Of a stretch of 64,000 bases of DNA, positions 33,639 to 43,074 are shown in pieces. A model generated the notes under the pieces. It worked only from the letters and a program-made list of their open reading frames with translations. It was not told the DNA's origin and did no database searches. The translations under genes and the position numbers were made by a program. How positions within the stretch are numbered: position 1 is the stretch's first letter; each line of letters begins with the position of its first letter. The stretch spans positions 496,001 to 560,000 of the forward strand of contig JAXHNP010000002.1 in the NCBI GenBank assembly GCA_034520365.1, read 5' to 3'. The DNA is from Desulfobacterales bacterium (GTDB lineage: Bacteria; Desulfobacterota; Desulfobacteria; Desulfobacterales; Desulfosalsimonadaceae).

Positions 33639-33875
33639 TTAAAACCGCCCCTTCCTTAATTCCCTGATATAAGCCTCAACATCGTCTACCTGCTGATTAT
33701 CTTTCCATATGCCGTACAAAACATTTTTTTTCCGGTTTTTCCCTTCATTTTCCGGATAAGGAATCAATTTTGCGCAAGGCTTTCCCCGGTAAGTAATAAC
33801 AACCTCTTCGCCTCTTCTAACCGTATTTATAAGCTCCTTAGAGTAAAACCTGAGCTCTTTTGCCGTTGCTTTCAT
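33639..33875 (-). CDS. Phd/YefM-family antitoxin (orphan)
   Basis: A 78-residue antitoxin: KATAKELRFYSKELINTVRR, then GEEVVITYRGKPCAKLIPYP and an acidic tail (VDDVEAYIRELRKGRF). AGGAGG lies 9 nt before the ATG. Its VapC partner survives only as a 20-codon stub, so it is an orphan, but promoter, operator and coding region all look intact. Confidence 0.88.
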   Translation of the reverse strand: MKATAKELRFYSKELINTVRRGEEVVITYRGKPCAKLIPYPENEGKNRKKNVLYGIWKDNQQVDDVEAYIRELRKGRF

Positions 33876-33897
33876 TCAATGCCGCCTCCTGTTTTAT

Positions 33898-33939
33898 AAG
33901 TTTATATTTTAAAATATAAACTTTTGTACACTAAGTCAA
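33898..33939 (-). promoter_or_regulatory. Promoter with perfect 26-bp palindrome
   Basis: On the minus strand TTGACT (33939-33934), a 17-nt spacer and TATTTT (33916-33911). A perfect 26-bp palindrome occupies 33898-33923 (arms AAGTTTATATTTT and its inverse), covering the -10 and transcription start. It is a strong candidate operator for the Phd-type antitoxin. Confidence 0.8.
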
Positions 33940-33994
33940 GATATCTCCTTATTTCAAAAAGACATAAATGATACTCAAATTTGGAGCTTAACCA

Positions 33995-34210
33995 ATGAAA
34001 GAAACCGTTGATATAAAAAAAATTGAAAAAGAAATCGATCTATTGGACGATGAAGAATTGATCAGGTTGCTCGACAGCATCGTCACACGGCTTAAAATAA
34101 AAAGACGAAGCAGACCGCTCCTGGATTGGCGAGAACTTTACGGTACAGGAAAGGGCTTGTGGGAAATGGACGCCCAGGATTATGTCAATTCGCTGCGCAA
34201 GGATCGATAG
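33995..34210 (+). CDS. VapB-type small antitoxin (orphan)
   Basis: A 71-residue protein ending RPLLDWRELYGTGKGLW, then DAQDYVNSLRKDR, the typical tail of a small antitoxin group that precedes PIN toxins starting FIDTAPIIYFIE. No toxin follows: 28 nt after its stop the sequence diverges from the related locus at 30034, where a truncated VapC does follow. Its last 155 nt belong to the 183-bp duplication shared with 29852-30034. Confidence 0.8.
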   Translation: MKETVDIKKIEKEIDLLDDEELIRLLDSIVTRLKIKRRSRPLLDWRELYGTGKGLWEMDAQDYVNSLRKDR

Positions 34211-34305
34211 TGGATTATAATAGCATCATAATCCGCAGCAGATACTCGGGATCCACGCTTAAAAACCATCTAACCCTGACGAGGACGCGTGTCCAAATTT
34301 TATAG

Positions 34306-35262
34306 TCAGAGAGGGTTTAACAGACCCTCGAAATAAGCAATGGTTTTTTCCAGTCCCTGCTCGAGATCTACTGCTGGTTTCCAGCCAAACTTTTCGCCTG
34401 CCAGGGTTATATCAGGCCTTCGCCTTCTTGGATCGTCCGAAGGGAGAAGGCTGAATTCAATCTTTGATTTTGAAGACGTAAGCTCTATTATTTTCTGAGC
34501 GAGTTCCAATATTGGAATTTCAACAGGATTGCCAAGGTTTAGCGGGCCGGTAAAGTCGTCTTCCGTGCTCATCATTGCGATCAGGCCGTCGACGAGGTCA
34601 TCCACATAACAAAAGGAACGGGTCTGCGAGCCATCGCCAAAGAGGGAAATCGGTTCTCCGCGCAAGGCTTGAAGAATAAAATTGGAAACCACACGCCCGT
34701 CATCAACATGCATTCGGGGGCCATATGTATTAAAAATGCGAACCACTTTTACCGGCAGTTGGTGCTGGCGGTAATAATCAAAAAACAGCGTTTCCGCACA
34801 GCGCTTGCCTTCGTCATAGCAGGAACGCCGGCCCACGGGATTGACATTTCCCCAATAACTTTCCGGCTGGGGATGGATTTCCGGATCGCCGTATACCTCT
34901 GAAGTGGAAGCCTGAAGAATTCGCGCTTTGACGCGTTTTGCAAGCCCGAGCATATTTATGGCACCGTGCACGGATGTTTTGGTGGTTTGGACCGGATCGA
35001 ATTGGTAGTGAATCGGCGATGCCGGGCAGGCCAGATTATAAATCTCATCGACTTCCACATACAGCGGAAAGGTGATGTCATGGCGCATGAATTCAAACTT
35101 CGGGTTTTCCATCAAGTGATAAATGTTGCCCTTGTTTCCGGTATAACAGTTATCCACACAAAGAACTTCATGCCCTTTATCAAGCAACCGTTCGCACAAA
35201 TGGGAACCGATAAATCCCGCGCCGCCGGTCACCAGAACCTGCTTGCTCACCAAATTATTCAT
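34306..35262 (-). CDS. UDP-glucuronate decarboxylase (UDP-xylose synthase)
   Basis: Makes UDP-xylose from UDP-glucuronate with an internal NAD redox cycle. The product is 318 residues of the extended SDR family. NAD motif GGAGFIGS is at 13-20, the catalytic YxxxK (YDEGK) at 149-153, and [10 protein letters not shown] plus [15 protein letters not shown] are characteristic of UXS. It is the last gene of a minus-strand glycan operon. UDP-xylose may be a donor for the neighbouring transferases. Confidence 0.93.
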   Translation of the reverse strand: MNNLVSKQVLVTGGAGFIGSHLCERLLDKGHEVLCVDNCYTGNKGNIYHLMENPKFEFMRHDITFPLYVEVDEIYNLACPASPIHYQFDPVQTTKTSVHGAINMLGLAKRVKARILQASTSEVYGDPEIHPQPESYWGNVNPVGRRSCYDEGKRCAETLFFDYYRQHQLPVKVVRIFNTYGPRMHVDDGRVVSNFILQALRGEPISLFGDGSQTRSFCYVDDLVDGLIAMMSTEDDFTGPLNLGNPVEIPILELAQKIIELTSSKSKIEFSLLPSDDPRRRRPDITLAGEKFGWKPAVDLEQGLEKTIAYFEGLLNPL

Positions 35263-35300
35263 TTATCTTTCCTGTTTTGAATACATCAAAGACGGCACAG

Positions 35301-36017
35301 TTATCTCCCAAACAGATTGTACCGTAATATACACCAAAGCGCCCACAACCCGTCGCGCCAATTAATTTTTTTCCCCTCTTCGTATGTCCGCCCGTAGTAA
35401 GAAATCGGCACTTCGTAAATTCTAAGTTTCTTTTTGGCTATTTTTGCCGTAATTTCGGGCTCAAAGCCAAACCGCTTCTCGTTTATCCGGATGCCGTCGA
35501 GAGCCTGCCGGGTAAAGGCTTTATAGCAGGTTTCCATATCTGTTAAATTCAAATCCGTTAACATGTTCGAAAGAAGCGTCAAAAACCGATTTCCCGCATA
35601 ATGCCAAAAATACAGCACCCGATGTTCGCCATGCCCGCCAAACCGCGATCCGTAAACCACATCCGCATTACCTGATATGATCGGATTGAGCAGTACCGGA
35701 TATTCCTCCGGATCGTATTCCAGATCCGCATCCTGGATCACAATAATGTCGCCGTTCGCTTTATCCAATCCGGTTTGAAGCGCCCTGCCCTTTCCCTGAT
35801 TCCGTTCGTGTGAAATCAGTTTGACCGAAGGGTTGTCGTATTTCGATAAAACCTCCAGCGTCTTATCTGTTGAACCATCATCCACAACGATAATTTCTTT
35901 TCGAAAAGGAGCGTAGAAAACACGATTCAACAACTCAATAATTGTATTCTCTTCATTGTACACAGGCACAATCACGCTTAACAAAAAATCATTTAACTTT
36001 GAATCTTTCCTTTCCAT
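35301..36017 (-). CDS. GT2 family glycosyltransferase (DPM1-like)
   Basis: A 238-residue soluble GT-A enzyme of the polyprenyl-phosphate mannose synthase type. It has [12 protein letters not shown], the VVDDGSTD motif, DADLEYDP as the DXD site, and ETCYKAFTR. It would load a sugar onto undecaprenyl phosphate for the GT-C membrane transferase encoded next (36095-40891). No transmembrane tail is present, unlike the GtrB type. Confidence 0.9.
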   Translation of the reverse strand: MERKDSKLNDFLLSVIVPVYNEENTIIELLNRVFYAPFRKEIIVVDDGSTDKTLEVLSKYDNPSVKLISHERNQGKGRALQTGLDKANGDIIVIQDADLEYDPEEYPVLLNPIISGNADVVYGSRFGGHGEHRVLYFWHYAGNRFLTLLSNMLTDLNLTDMETCYKAFTRQALDGIRINEKRFGFEPEITAKIAKKKLRIYEVPISYYGRTYEEGKKINWRDGLWALWCILRYNLFGR

Positions 36018-36094
36018 ATAAATGTTCTCTTTTCCTGCGCTTAACTGGTGGCGCCGTTGTTTTTAAAAATAAATGCCGGGATTGCGAAAGGGCT

Positions 36095-37374
36095 TTATGA
36101 ATCTGTTTGGTCAGCCCTTTTGTATGTGATCAGCGAGTGTTCCGTATTTCTGACTTTATGTTCAAAATTATAATCGCAACCCAGCTCAGGCTGATATTCC
36201 GGATGATCCGGCGGCGGCTTGAATACAATTACGTCTATATCTGATTTTTCGGCTTTCCTGCAGATATCCGTTAGATCCGTATCATTTGAAACTAAATGAA
36301 ATGGATGCCAATTGAATTTTAGCAGATAAAACTGCAACCCCCGATAGGGATATCCGTTATTGGCAAATAATACCCGGTTTTTGCCTGGGTTATAATTTTT
36401 TTTCAGCCACCGGATCATTTTTCTATAAGGGTAATAATGTTCGGATGTATCAAATATAGGATTGCCCCAGAAAGATTTTTTTGTTCCATCAAAATTTAAC
36501 GGCGTCATATAGATGTTAACGGCTATGCAGCTAGATACAATGATAAGCACCGCCCTCTTATTTTTTTCAGCTATATAAGAAAACGTTATATTCGCAGCGG
36601 CAAGAAACACGGGAACCAGAAGCAGCATGAATCTGCTGTAACCCGTGTATTGAGCCTTAAGCGCCATATGAAATAATGGGATCAGAATAATATTTAACGA
36701 TAAAAAAATCAGCATGCCATGCTTTTTACCCCTCCACAGGACTATGGCGGCAGGTATGAACAGGATGGCCACCACGCCGATCTGTCTTAAAAAAGAAAGC
36801 ATGAACACATGATATAATTTAAAATCCAGCAGCCTTGTGATCTCCGTGTAATCATCATGCATATCCAAAAACTGCCATCGCAGAAAAACAAACAAAACCA
36901 AAGGAAAGAGCACACCATACCCGACAACCACTTCATCCCGAAACCGCCTTAAAACAGAACCCCCGGATTGACTGTAAAAAACCCTTATGACGAAGCGCAA
37001 GACCAGAAAACACAACAGAAAAGGCAGTGTGTTCTCCTTTATAAATCCGATTAATATCAAAGCATACCAGGCCGCATTCTTCCGTATCTCGTCAAAGTCA
37101 TGGGTTAATAGATGCTCTGCATTTATACAGACGATTGTCATCAGGATGATTGCCGGGAGCTCGAGATAAAGAATCGAAGAATAGTAAACGATAATCGGGA
37201 TGGTACTGATTGCCAGCCCCCAGAAGCAGGCTATATAGACATACTTTTCTTTAAAAGGCTTCAGGGCGGCATACCAAGTTAAAAGAACAGCGCATATCAA
37301 CGGTACCAGTCGGTAGGTGAATTCATTGAATTCACCCCCAAACCACCGCGCGATATAAATTATCACCGTATGGG
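36095..37374 (-). pseudogene. C-terminal part of IS21-split GT-C transferase
   Basis: The second part of a large membrane glycosyltransferase gene. The current open frame begins inside the IS end (MADFAG...), and the native sequence starts at THTVIIYIARWFGGEFNEF. About ten hydrophobic segments follow, then a periplasmic-style C-terminal domain (YNPGKNRVLFANNGYPYRG). Joined to 40284-40891 with one copy of the 7-bp duplication removed, it gives an uninterrupted frame of about 626 residues. Confidence 0.85.
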
Positions 37375-37539
37375 TGCGTATTCCGGCGAAGTCGGCCACT
37401 CATTCCGGGCGATTTCGGCCGCCTGTTCCGGACGAAGTCGGCCACCTGTTCCGATTGATTCCGGCCACTCGTTCCGGATGATGTCGGCCACTTTTTCGGA
37501 GCAAAGCGACGCTGTCTTTTCCTTCACAAATTACTCGCT

Positions 37540-38277
37540 TTAAGTCAACTTTCTTTTTTTCTTCCGCATAGAGTCTCCTTTCAGATTGATTTTGTATGCA
37601 TTGTGAACCAGGCGGTCGAGGATGGCATCGGCCAGGGTCGGATCATCGATGACCTCGTGCCAATGCGATACCGGCAGCTGGCTGGTGATTACTGTTGAGT
37701 GGATCTCACAGCGATCCTCTATGATTTCAAGAAAATCCCGCTGCTGCTCCTTGGTAAGGTTTGATAAGCCCCAGTCATCGAGGATTAATAAGTGCGTTTT
37801 GGCAAAGCCGGCCAAAAGTTTGCCGTAACGGCCGTCGCCTTTGGCCAGACTCAGCTCGGAGAACAATTTCGGCACCCGCAGATACAACGCACTGTATCCT
37901 TCCAGACAGGCCTTGTGGGCAAGTGCGCAGGCCAAATACGATTTTCCGATCCCGGTCGGCCCGGTGATAAATACATTGTGACGGGCTTTTAACCATTCGC
38001 AGGCGGCAAGCGATAATATGAACTGCTTATCCAGCCCCCGGGGATAGGTATAATCTATGTCCTCCATACTGGTCTGATGCCGCAGCTTGGCTTTTTTCAG
38101 CCGGGTCTTTAGCTGTCTATCCTGCCTTTCTGTATGTTCTCGATCCACAAGCAGACCCAAGCGTTCTTCAAAGGAGAACTTTTCGATATCAGCCGTCTGC
38201 AGTTGCTCTTCAAATGCCTTTCGCATGCCGTAGAACTTCATTGCCTGTAATTTGTCCATAATCGGATGGGTCAACAT
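37540..38277 (-). CDS. istB: IS21 transposition helper ATPase IstB
   Basis: A 245-residue AAA+ ATPase related to DnaC. Walker A GPTGIGKS lies at 106-113 and LLILDDWGLSNL contains Walker B. It assembles on target DNA and activates the IstA transposase. It is separated from istA by 229 nt, longer than in most IS21 members, where the genes overlap or nearly touch. Confidence 0.95.
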   Translation of the reverse strand: MLTHPIMDKLQAMKFYGMRKAFEEQLQTADIEKFSFEERLGLLVDREHTERQDRQLKTRLKKAKLRHQTSMEDIDYTYPRGLDKQFILSLAACEWLKARHNVFITGPTGIGKSYLACALAHKACLEGYSALYLRVPKLFSELSLAKGDGRYGKLLAGFAKTHLLILDDWGLSNLTKEQQRDFLEIIEDRCEIHSTVITSQLPVSHWHEVIDDPTLADAILDRLVHNAYKINLKGDSMRKKKRKLT

Positions 38278-38506
38278 GATATATTTTCCTTTTTTATCTT
38301 TTCAAAGTTTAATGAATAGGCTATATTGATATCCGCCTTTGCCGGAGGATAGGGCAACGCTGGGGAGCGACCCGAGCGCCGGCCAGGGTGACCGAAGTAT
38401 GAGGGCCGTACCCTGCGTGCGGCCCATCTCTCATACTTTGGTCCATAATGCGTTAACCCCGGGGGTTTGGGGGCAGCGCCCCCAATTAAGATCAGATCCA
38501 TACCTT
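38278..38506. other. Structured gap between istA and istB
   Basis: No gene. It holds a 14-bp inverted repeat (GACCGAAGTATGAG at 38390-38403 against 38430-38443, one mismatch) and the strong hairpin TTGGGGGCAGCGCCCCCAA (about 38466-38484). On the minus strand these follow istA and could attenuate istB expression. Confidence 0.5.
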
Positions 38507-40054
38507 TTACTCGTAATATTTCCCGCCCCTGATGTTGGCGTGGTCAATCGGCTTCCCCGAAGACTCTTCCTCGGCCAGGGGCTTGCGATCCAGCCCGTTC
38601 TTCAGGATGGACTCCACGCTTTTATAGCTTTTGCCGCCGATTTGATTGGCCCGACAGGCAGCGGCTTCAAGCCGCTCCTCCCCATAGCTTTTGCCCAGCC
38701 GAAGAATGCCCAGACAGCTGCGAAAGCCCTGCTGAGGATGGATACGAACAGCCATCACTTTTTCGATCAACTCAGCCGTATGGGGGCCGATTTTACCAGC
38801 CCAGCGCACCAGGCGCTCAGGCGTCCATTCCGCATATTGCTGGTGCTTTTTGGGCATATGTTCCTTGAGCGTGGTATGCCGGCCCATCCGGTCGCTTGAG
38901 GCATGACTGGCCACCCTTTTGCCCTTATAAAAGCATTCCACGGTATTGGCGGTTATCCTGACGTCGAGCTGCTTTTTCATAAGCTGGTAAGGCACACTGT
39001 AATAATGGCCGTCGACTTCCACATGATAATCAACATGCACCCGGGCTTTTTTCCATTGGGCAAACTGATACCGTGCCATGGGCAGCGGTTTTAAAGCCGG
39101 CTTGTCCATGGACTCAAACACGCTTTTTCGGGTTCCCGGCAATTTCTGGAAGGACTTGTTGTTTAGCTCAACCAAAAGCTCATCGATCGCCCGGTTTAAC
39201 TCGGTGACACTGAAGAACGTCCGGTTGCGAAGCCTAGCCAAAATCCAGCGTTCCACAATCTGGACGCTGACCTCAGCCTTGGCTTTATCCTTGGGTGCCC
39301 GGACCCGGGCCGGGATAACAGCGGTGTCATAATGATTGGCCATATCCAGATACGTGGGGTTTAGATCCGGCTCATATCGACAGGCCTTGTTCACACCGCT
39401 TTTGAGATTATCGGGGATGACCAGCTCCGGCACACCGCCTAAAAATTCAAATACCCGGACATGGGAATCAATCCAGTCCGACAGGTTTTGACTCAAGCTT
39501 GCTTCGGCGTAGGTGTAATTGGAAGCGCCCATACAGGCGATAAAGATCTGGGCCTCGGAGGTGGTGCCGCTTCCGGAATCGGTAATCGGCACGGTCATGC
39601 CGCTGTAGTCGACAAAGAGCTTTTCTCCTGCCCGGTGGTCCTGGCGCATGACCGGGTCCAGTTTATCGCGCCATTGGCGATAGAGATGACAGAACTGGCT
39701 GTATTGATAGCCTTGGGGGTTTTGGGCTTTATATTCATGCCATAACAGCATGAGGGTCACGCCCTTGCGTTTGAGCTCCTGGTGGACATAGGAGAAATTT
39801 AAAGGCGGCCGGTGATCCTTGGACGTGCAGGGCACCTGGTCAAACAGGATCTTTTCTAATTGCGCATCATCCATATCCTCCGGAAGCGGCCAGCCAAGGC
39901 CCGCAGCCTTGACCCGCTGGATATAATCGCCTACCGTGCTACGGGCGATGGAAGTACTGTTGGCAATCTTTCGGTTACTGAGTTTGCATTCGAACTTGAG
40001 ACGTAAAACTTCTTTGATTTTTCGCATGGTGATTCGCTCCGCTGGCATTTGCAC
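38507..40054 (-). CDS. istA: IS21 transposase IstA
   Basis: A 515-residue DDE transposase. An N-terminal helix-turn-helix (KLSNRKIANSTSIARSTVGD) binds the end repeats. The catalytic triad is Asp149 (LFVDYSG), Asp215 (IPDNLKSG) and Glu261 (KAKAEVSV). The C-terminal beta domain contains HVDYHVEVDGHYYSVPYQL. Full length, so the element is probably autonomous. Confidence 0.96.
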   Translation of the reverse strand: MQMPAERITMRKIKEVLRLKFECKLSNRKIANSTSIARSTVGDYIQRVKAAGLGWPLPEDMDDAQLEKILFDQVPCTSKDHRPPLNFSYVHQELKRKGVTLMLLWHEYKAQNPQGYQYSQFCHLYRQWRDKLDPVMRQDHRAGEKLFVDYSGMTVPITDSGSGTTSEAQIFIACMGASNYTYAEASLSQNLSDWIDSHVRVFEFLGGVPELVIPDNLKSGVNKACRYEPDLNPTYLDMANHYDTAVIPARVRAPKDKAKAEVSVQIVERWILARLRNRTFFSVTELNRAIDELLVELNNKSFQKLPGTRKSVFESMDKPALKPLPMARYQFAQWKKARVHVDYHVEVDGHYYSVPYQLMKKQLDVRITANTVECFYKGKRVASHASSDRMGRHTTLKEHMPKKHQQYAEWTPERLVRWAGKIGPHTAELIEKVMAVRIHPQQGFRSCLGILRLGKSYGEERLEAAACRANQIGGKSYKSVESILKNGLDRKPLAEEESSGKPIDHANIRGGKYYE

Positions 40055-40283
40055 CTCCTTTGAATGATTAAAAGAGGCACAACTTACCGCTAATAATTTT
40101 TGTTCACCAGCGAAGCTTTGCTCAAAAAATTACTTGTGATGGGTGGCCGAAATGGATCGGAATCACCGGCCGACTTCCGTCGGAATCGGTGGCCGAAATC
40201 AATCGGAATCACTGGCCGGAATCATCCGGAATTGGTGGCCGAGATGAATCGGAATTGGTGGCCGAAATCATCCGGAATATGCA

Positions 40284-40891
40284 GTATGGGCCCATCTTGA
40301 TAAAAATGGATACCTCAAGGCAAGCTGTCTGTTTCCATAAGCAAGAAATTGGTTTTCATTAATTTGCTCAACCGAAAAAATGATAAAAATGAGTAAAATA
40401 ATACCAACTGGGATAAACAGCGTCGATTTACGAAATGCTAATACAAGGAAGAAAACAGACAAGAAGGCAAATGGGAGCATTGCCGGTTTCTGGATTTTAA
40501 AGAGAAAAAAAAGCGCTTTTAACGTATAAACGATATGATAGGCCTCATCCCCCCGCCAGGGGATGACTGATTGCAGGGCTTTATAATTATAAAGCAGAAC
40601 AAAGAAAAAAAAGATAATAAAGAGCGTTTTTTTATTTGGGATTGCACTTTTTTTTATCCGGAGAAACGAAAGTTCCCCCGCCGCTGCATAGGACCAAAGC
40701 GCACCCAGTAATAATGAAATGCATAACAGTCCATATTGGCGCTGAAAAGTGCCCGTCATTTTCCAGGTAGGCATAAAAATGAACGACATTAAAAAAAGCA
40801 GGAAAAGCAGAGAACCGACAAAACTGCGGGGAACCGAAAAACCCGTTGTATTGGAAGTCCCCTTTGTTGATAAGTCGCCAAGCATAGACAA
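40284..40891 (-). pseudogene. N-terminal part of IS21-split GT-C transferase
   Basis: The first 203 codons of the interrupted membrane glycosyltransferase. There are several hydrophobic segments, with SVIPWRGDEAYHIVYTL carrying the acidic Asp-Glu pair typical of the first loop of GT-C enzymes. The native frame reads LRYPFLSRWAHT and continues at 37367 as VIIYIARW. It follows a truncated GT2 gene in the minus-strand operon. Confidence 0.85.
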
Positions 40892-40964
40892 AATCAGTTA
40901 AAGCCCATTTTTCAATGTATGAACTTCAGGATAAATAGTATTTTGAAGACAATTAAGCGCCTTG

Positions 40965-41540
40965 TCATTGAGCCGGTCTCAGAGCTACTCTATTATTTTT
41001 TATGATATAATGGGGTCTGTTTTGGGTCTCCTTGAATATGCGATAGATGTATTCTCCCATAATACCAAGGAAGATCAATTCAATAAATCCAATAAAAAAA
41101 ATACTGATGGTTGTTGAGGACCAGCCGAATGGAGCAATCCCTAATAGTTTACTCAAAATGATATAAAAAAATGCGCCAAAACAGATCAGCATTCCGATAA
41201 TCCCCACAAAGAGGCACAATCGTATGGGAATATCGGAAAAAGAAAAGATGGCATCCATCGCTAGGTTAATTAGTTTTCCATAGGTCATTCCGGGCTTGCT
41301 GCCGGGTCTTTCCTCCCTGTTGCAGGTAATCCAACCCTGGCGGAAGCCGACTAAAGCCCGCAGTCCTGGAAGGTATCTGTTCTTTTCCCGAAATTCGAGA
41401 AGCGCATCGACCGCCTTTCGATTCATTATGCAGAAATTTCCGACATTTTGAATGTCATCCAAGCCGGAAAGATTGCGAAAAATGAAATGGAAGCCCGTAA
41501 TATAATTTCGTAATGTTAAAATTATTTGATAAACGTTTTT
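40965..41540 (-). pseudogene. GT2 transferase lacking its N-terminal half
   Basis: The sequence matches the C-terminal half of GtrB/DPM1-type bactoprenol glycosyltransferases: FRNLSGLDDIQNVGNFCIMN, then two transmembrane helices. The frame is open upstream to about 41540 (KKNVYQIILTLRNYITGFHF) but has no start codon, and the nucleotide-binding half with its DXD is absent. The interval 41541-41655 shows nothing else. An expressed fragment would be inactive. Confidence 0.75.
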
Positions 41541-41655
41541 TTTTAACTTTTTTAGGGTTTATTTGTACCCGTGATAATCCCTGTTAAAAGAAATTTTTCA
41601 GGATCCGGATTCTCTTTTTTCATTCAGGACTCGCCTTTTTTTTGCGGTTAACATG

Positions 41656-43002
41656 TTAGATGTTTCCGATATGTCCGGCACTTTCCAGGCGGCTTTTGCA
41701 GAAAAAGAATAATCGGGTCAGGGCCAGGACGGCAATAATAAAAAATACGGGCCGAAGCGGCAGCGCGTACCTGGGCCATGACGCAAAAACCATGTAGAGC
41801 AGGGTATAATAAACAGGAATCCAGCCCAAAGAAGCAAAAACAATCTTCTGCTGCATCCCTGACTTACCGGACGCAAAAACTTTGCCCAAAAGATATATCA
41901 GCCCGCCGAGAAAAAAAATCATAAGCACGGGATGTATGAACCTGAAAAAACCACGAGCTGCATCAGCCAGCCTGTTTTGCGTATAAAGTGATGTTTTTAC
42001 GGGATAGACATATATGTCGCCCTGCCCCTGCAAAATATCCCAACTCCAGAAATAATAGGGTTTCTTTACCAGGTACCAGGCTATATATTCACCCGGTCTT
42101 TCCTTGAAGCGCAGCCAGAAAACCTCCAGGAATTTTGAATAAGAGTTGCTGATATCCGGCTGCATCGGATCTTCGTAATATGGAAAATACTTATACTCTT
42201 CTGACTCATAGATAAAGTCAATATAACTGCCGTGGGTAATTGTATTAAGCGCCCTTGAAGAACCCTGAGGGGCATTATCAGGCACAATCATATGGTTTCT
42301 GGCCGTCCAGGATATGGGAAATACAGCAAAAAAAACAACAAACACAGCCACCCAGCGATAATCAATATTTGCAGAAAACTTTTCCCGCCGGATCAGAAAA
42401 CAGGAGATCAGCGCCAGGCAAAATGGAATAAAAAGTGCGGTTTCATTTGTAAGATATGCGAAACCCCAGAAAACCGAAGAAATAATAAACAGATAAAATT
42501 TCTTCTGCACGTGCGCTTCTGTATAAAGAAGCAGCGCTGAAACAATAAGAAAGGAAAAAAGGGTTTCAGTCAGCATGTAACCGCACATGACAACCAGATG
42601 CGGGCTAAGTGCGACCAAAACAGCAGAGACAACCGCCCACGTTGGAGCTAACACCCTCCATGCAAGCCACAGGGTAAGAACAGCCGTAATGCTGCTTAAA
42701 AATACCTGGATAAATAAAAGCACAGGATAAAAATGTTTTTCCCCTCCCAGGGAAAAACTGGCGGCAATTAGAAGCGGATACCCCGGAGAACGGAAAGAAT
42801 CCGGGGTTAACGCTGAAGCGTCTTCTGCGCGCTGCTTGGAATAAACCCCGTGTTGAAAAAGGTTGTATCCATAGGAGAAATACTGTTTAGCGTCTGCTTG
42901 AACCGGATTGACCACCTCTGTTTCCATTACATATACGTAGCGAATAAGGAAGGCGCCCAGAAAAATCAATAAACAAATAAGAACAAGAGGTCTTGGTTTC
43001 AT
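41656..43002 (-). CDS. GT-C (PMT/ArnT-like) membrane glycosyltransferase
   Basis: A 448-residue protein with about ten transmembrane segments. The first loop contains DAKQYFSYGYNLFQHGVYS and later FRSPGYPLL, hallmarks of family 39/83-like membrane glycosyltransferases, where the Asp is catalytic. They use polyprenyl-phosphate sugars at the outer face of the membrane. ATG 43002 is preferred, since upstream codons are not hydrophobic. It is the first gene of the minus-strand glycan operon. Confidence 0.85.
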   Translation of the reverse strand: MKPRPLVLICLLIFLGAFLIRYVYVMETEVVNPVQADAKQYFSYGYNLFQHGVYSKQRAEDASALTPDSFRSPGYPLLIAASFSLGGEKHFYPVLLFIQVFLSSITAVLTLWLAWRVLAPTWAVVSAVLVALSPHLVVMCGYMLTETLFSFLIVSALLLYTEAHVQKKFYLFIISSVFWGFAYLTNETALFIPFCLALISCFLIRREKFSANIDYRWVAVFVVFFAVFPISWTARNHMIVPDNAPQGSSRALNTITHGSYIDFIYESEEYKYFPYYEDPMQPDISNSYSKFLEVFWLRFKERPGEYIAWYLVKKPYYFWSWDILQGQGDIYVYPVKTSLYTQNRLADAARGFFRFIHPVLMIFFLGGLIYLLGKVFASGKSGMQQKIVFASLGWIPVYYTLLYMVFASWPRYALPLRPVFFIIAVLALTRLFFFCKSRLESAGHIGNI

Positions 43003-43074
43003 ATGGTTTGACCTACAACTAATTGAAAACGGACTGTGATTAATAAGCAATAATGCATAACCTTACTTTTTACA

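Larger units (their letters stand above)
37375..40283. mobile_element. IS21-family insertion sequence (2909 bp)
   Basis: Ends are TGCGTATTCCGG on the left and, inverted, TGCATATTCCGG on the right, each followed by several imperfect repeats of TTCCGGATGATTTCGGCCAC type, the multiple end repeats usual for IS21. The direct repeat GTATGGG (37368-37374 and 40284-40290) is the target duplication. It carries istA and istB on the minus strand. It inserted inside a GT-C gene; the match of both ends suggests a fairly recent event. Confidence 0.93.

Noticed and set aside
16214..34210. Superintegron cassette array
   Set aside because: TA genes are frequent in such arrays, but here orientations are mixed, most modules have their own promoter, and I see no attC-like sites or integron integrase. 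XerD at 13624 looks like the housekeeping protein.
38271..38501. Possible small gene between istB and istA
   Set aside because: The translation is Pro/Arg-rich and follows hairpin sequences; no start signal.
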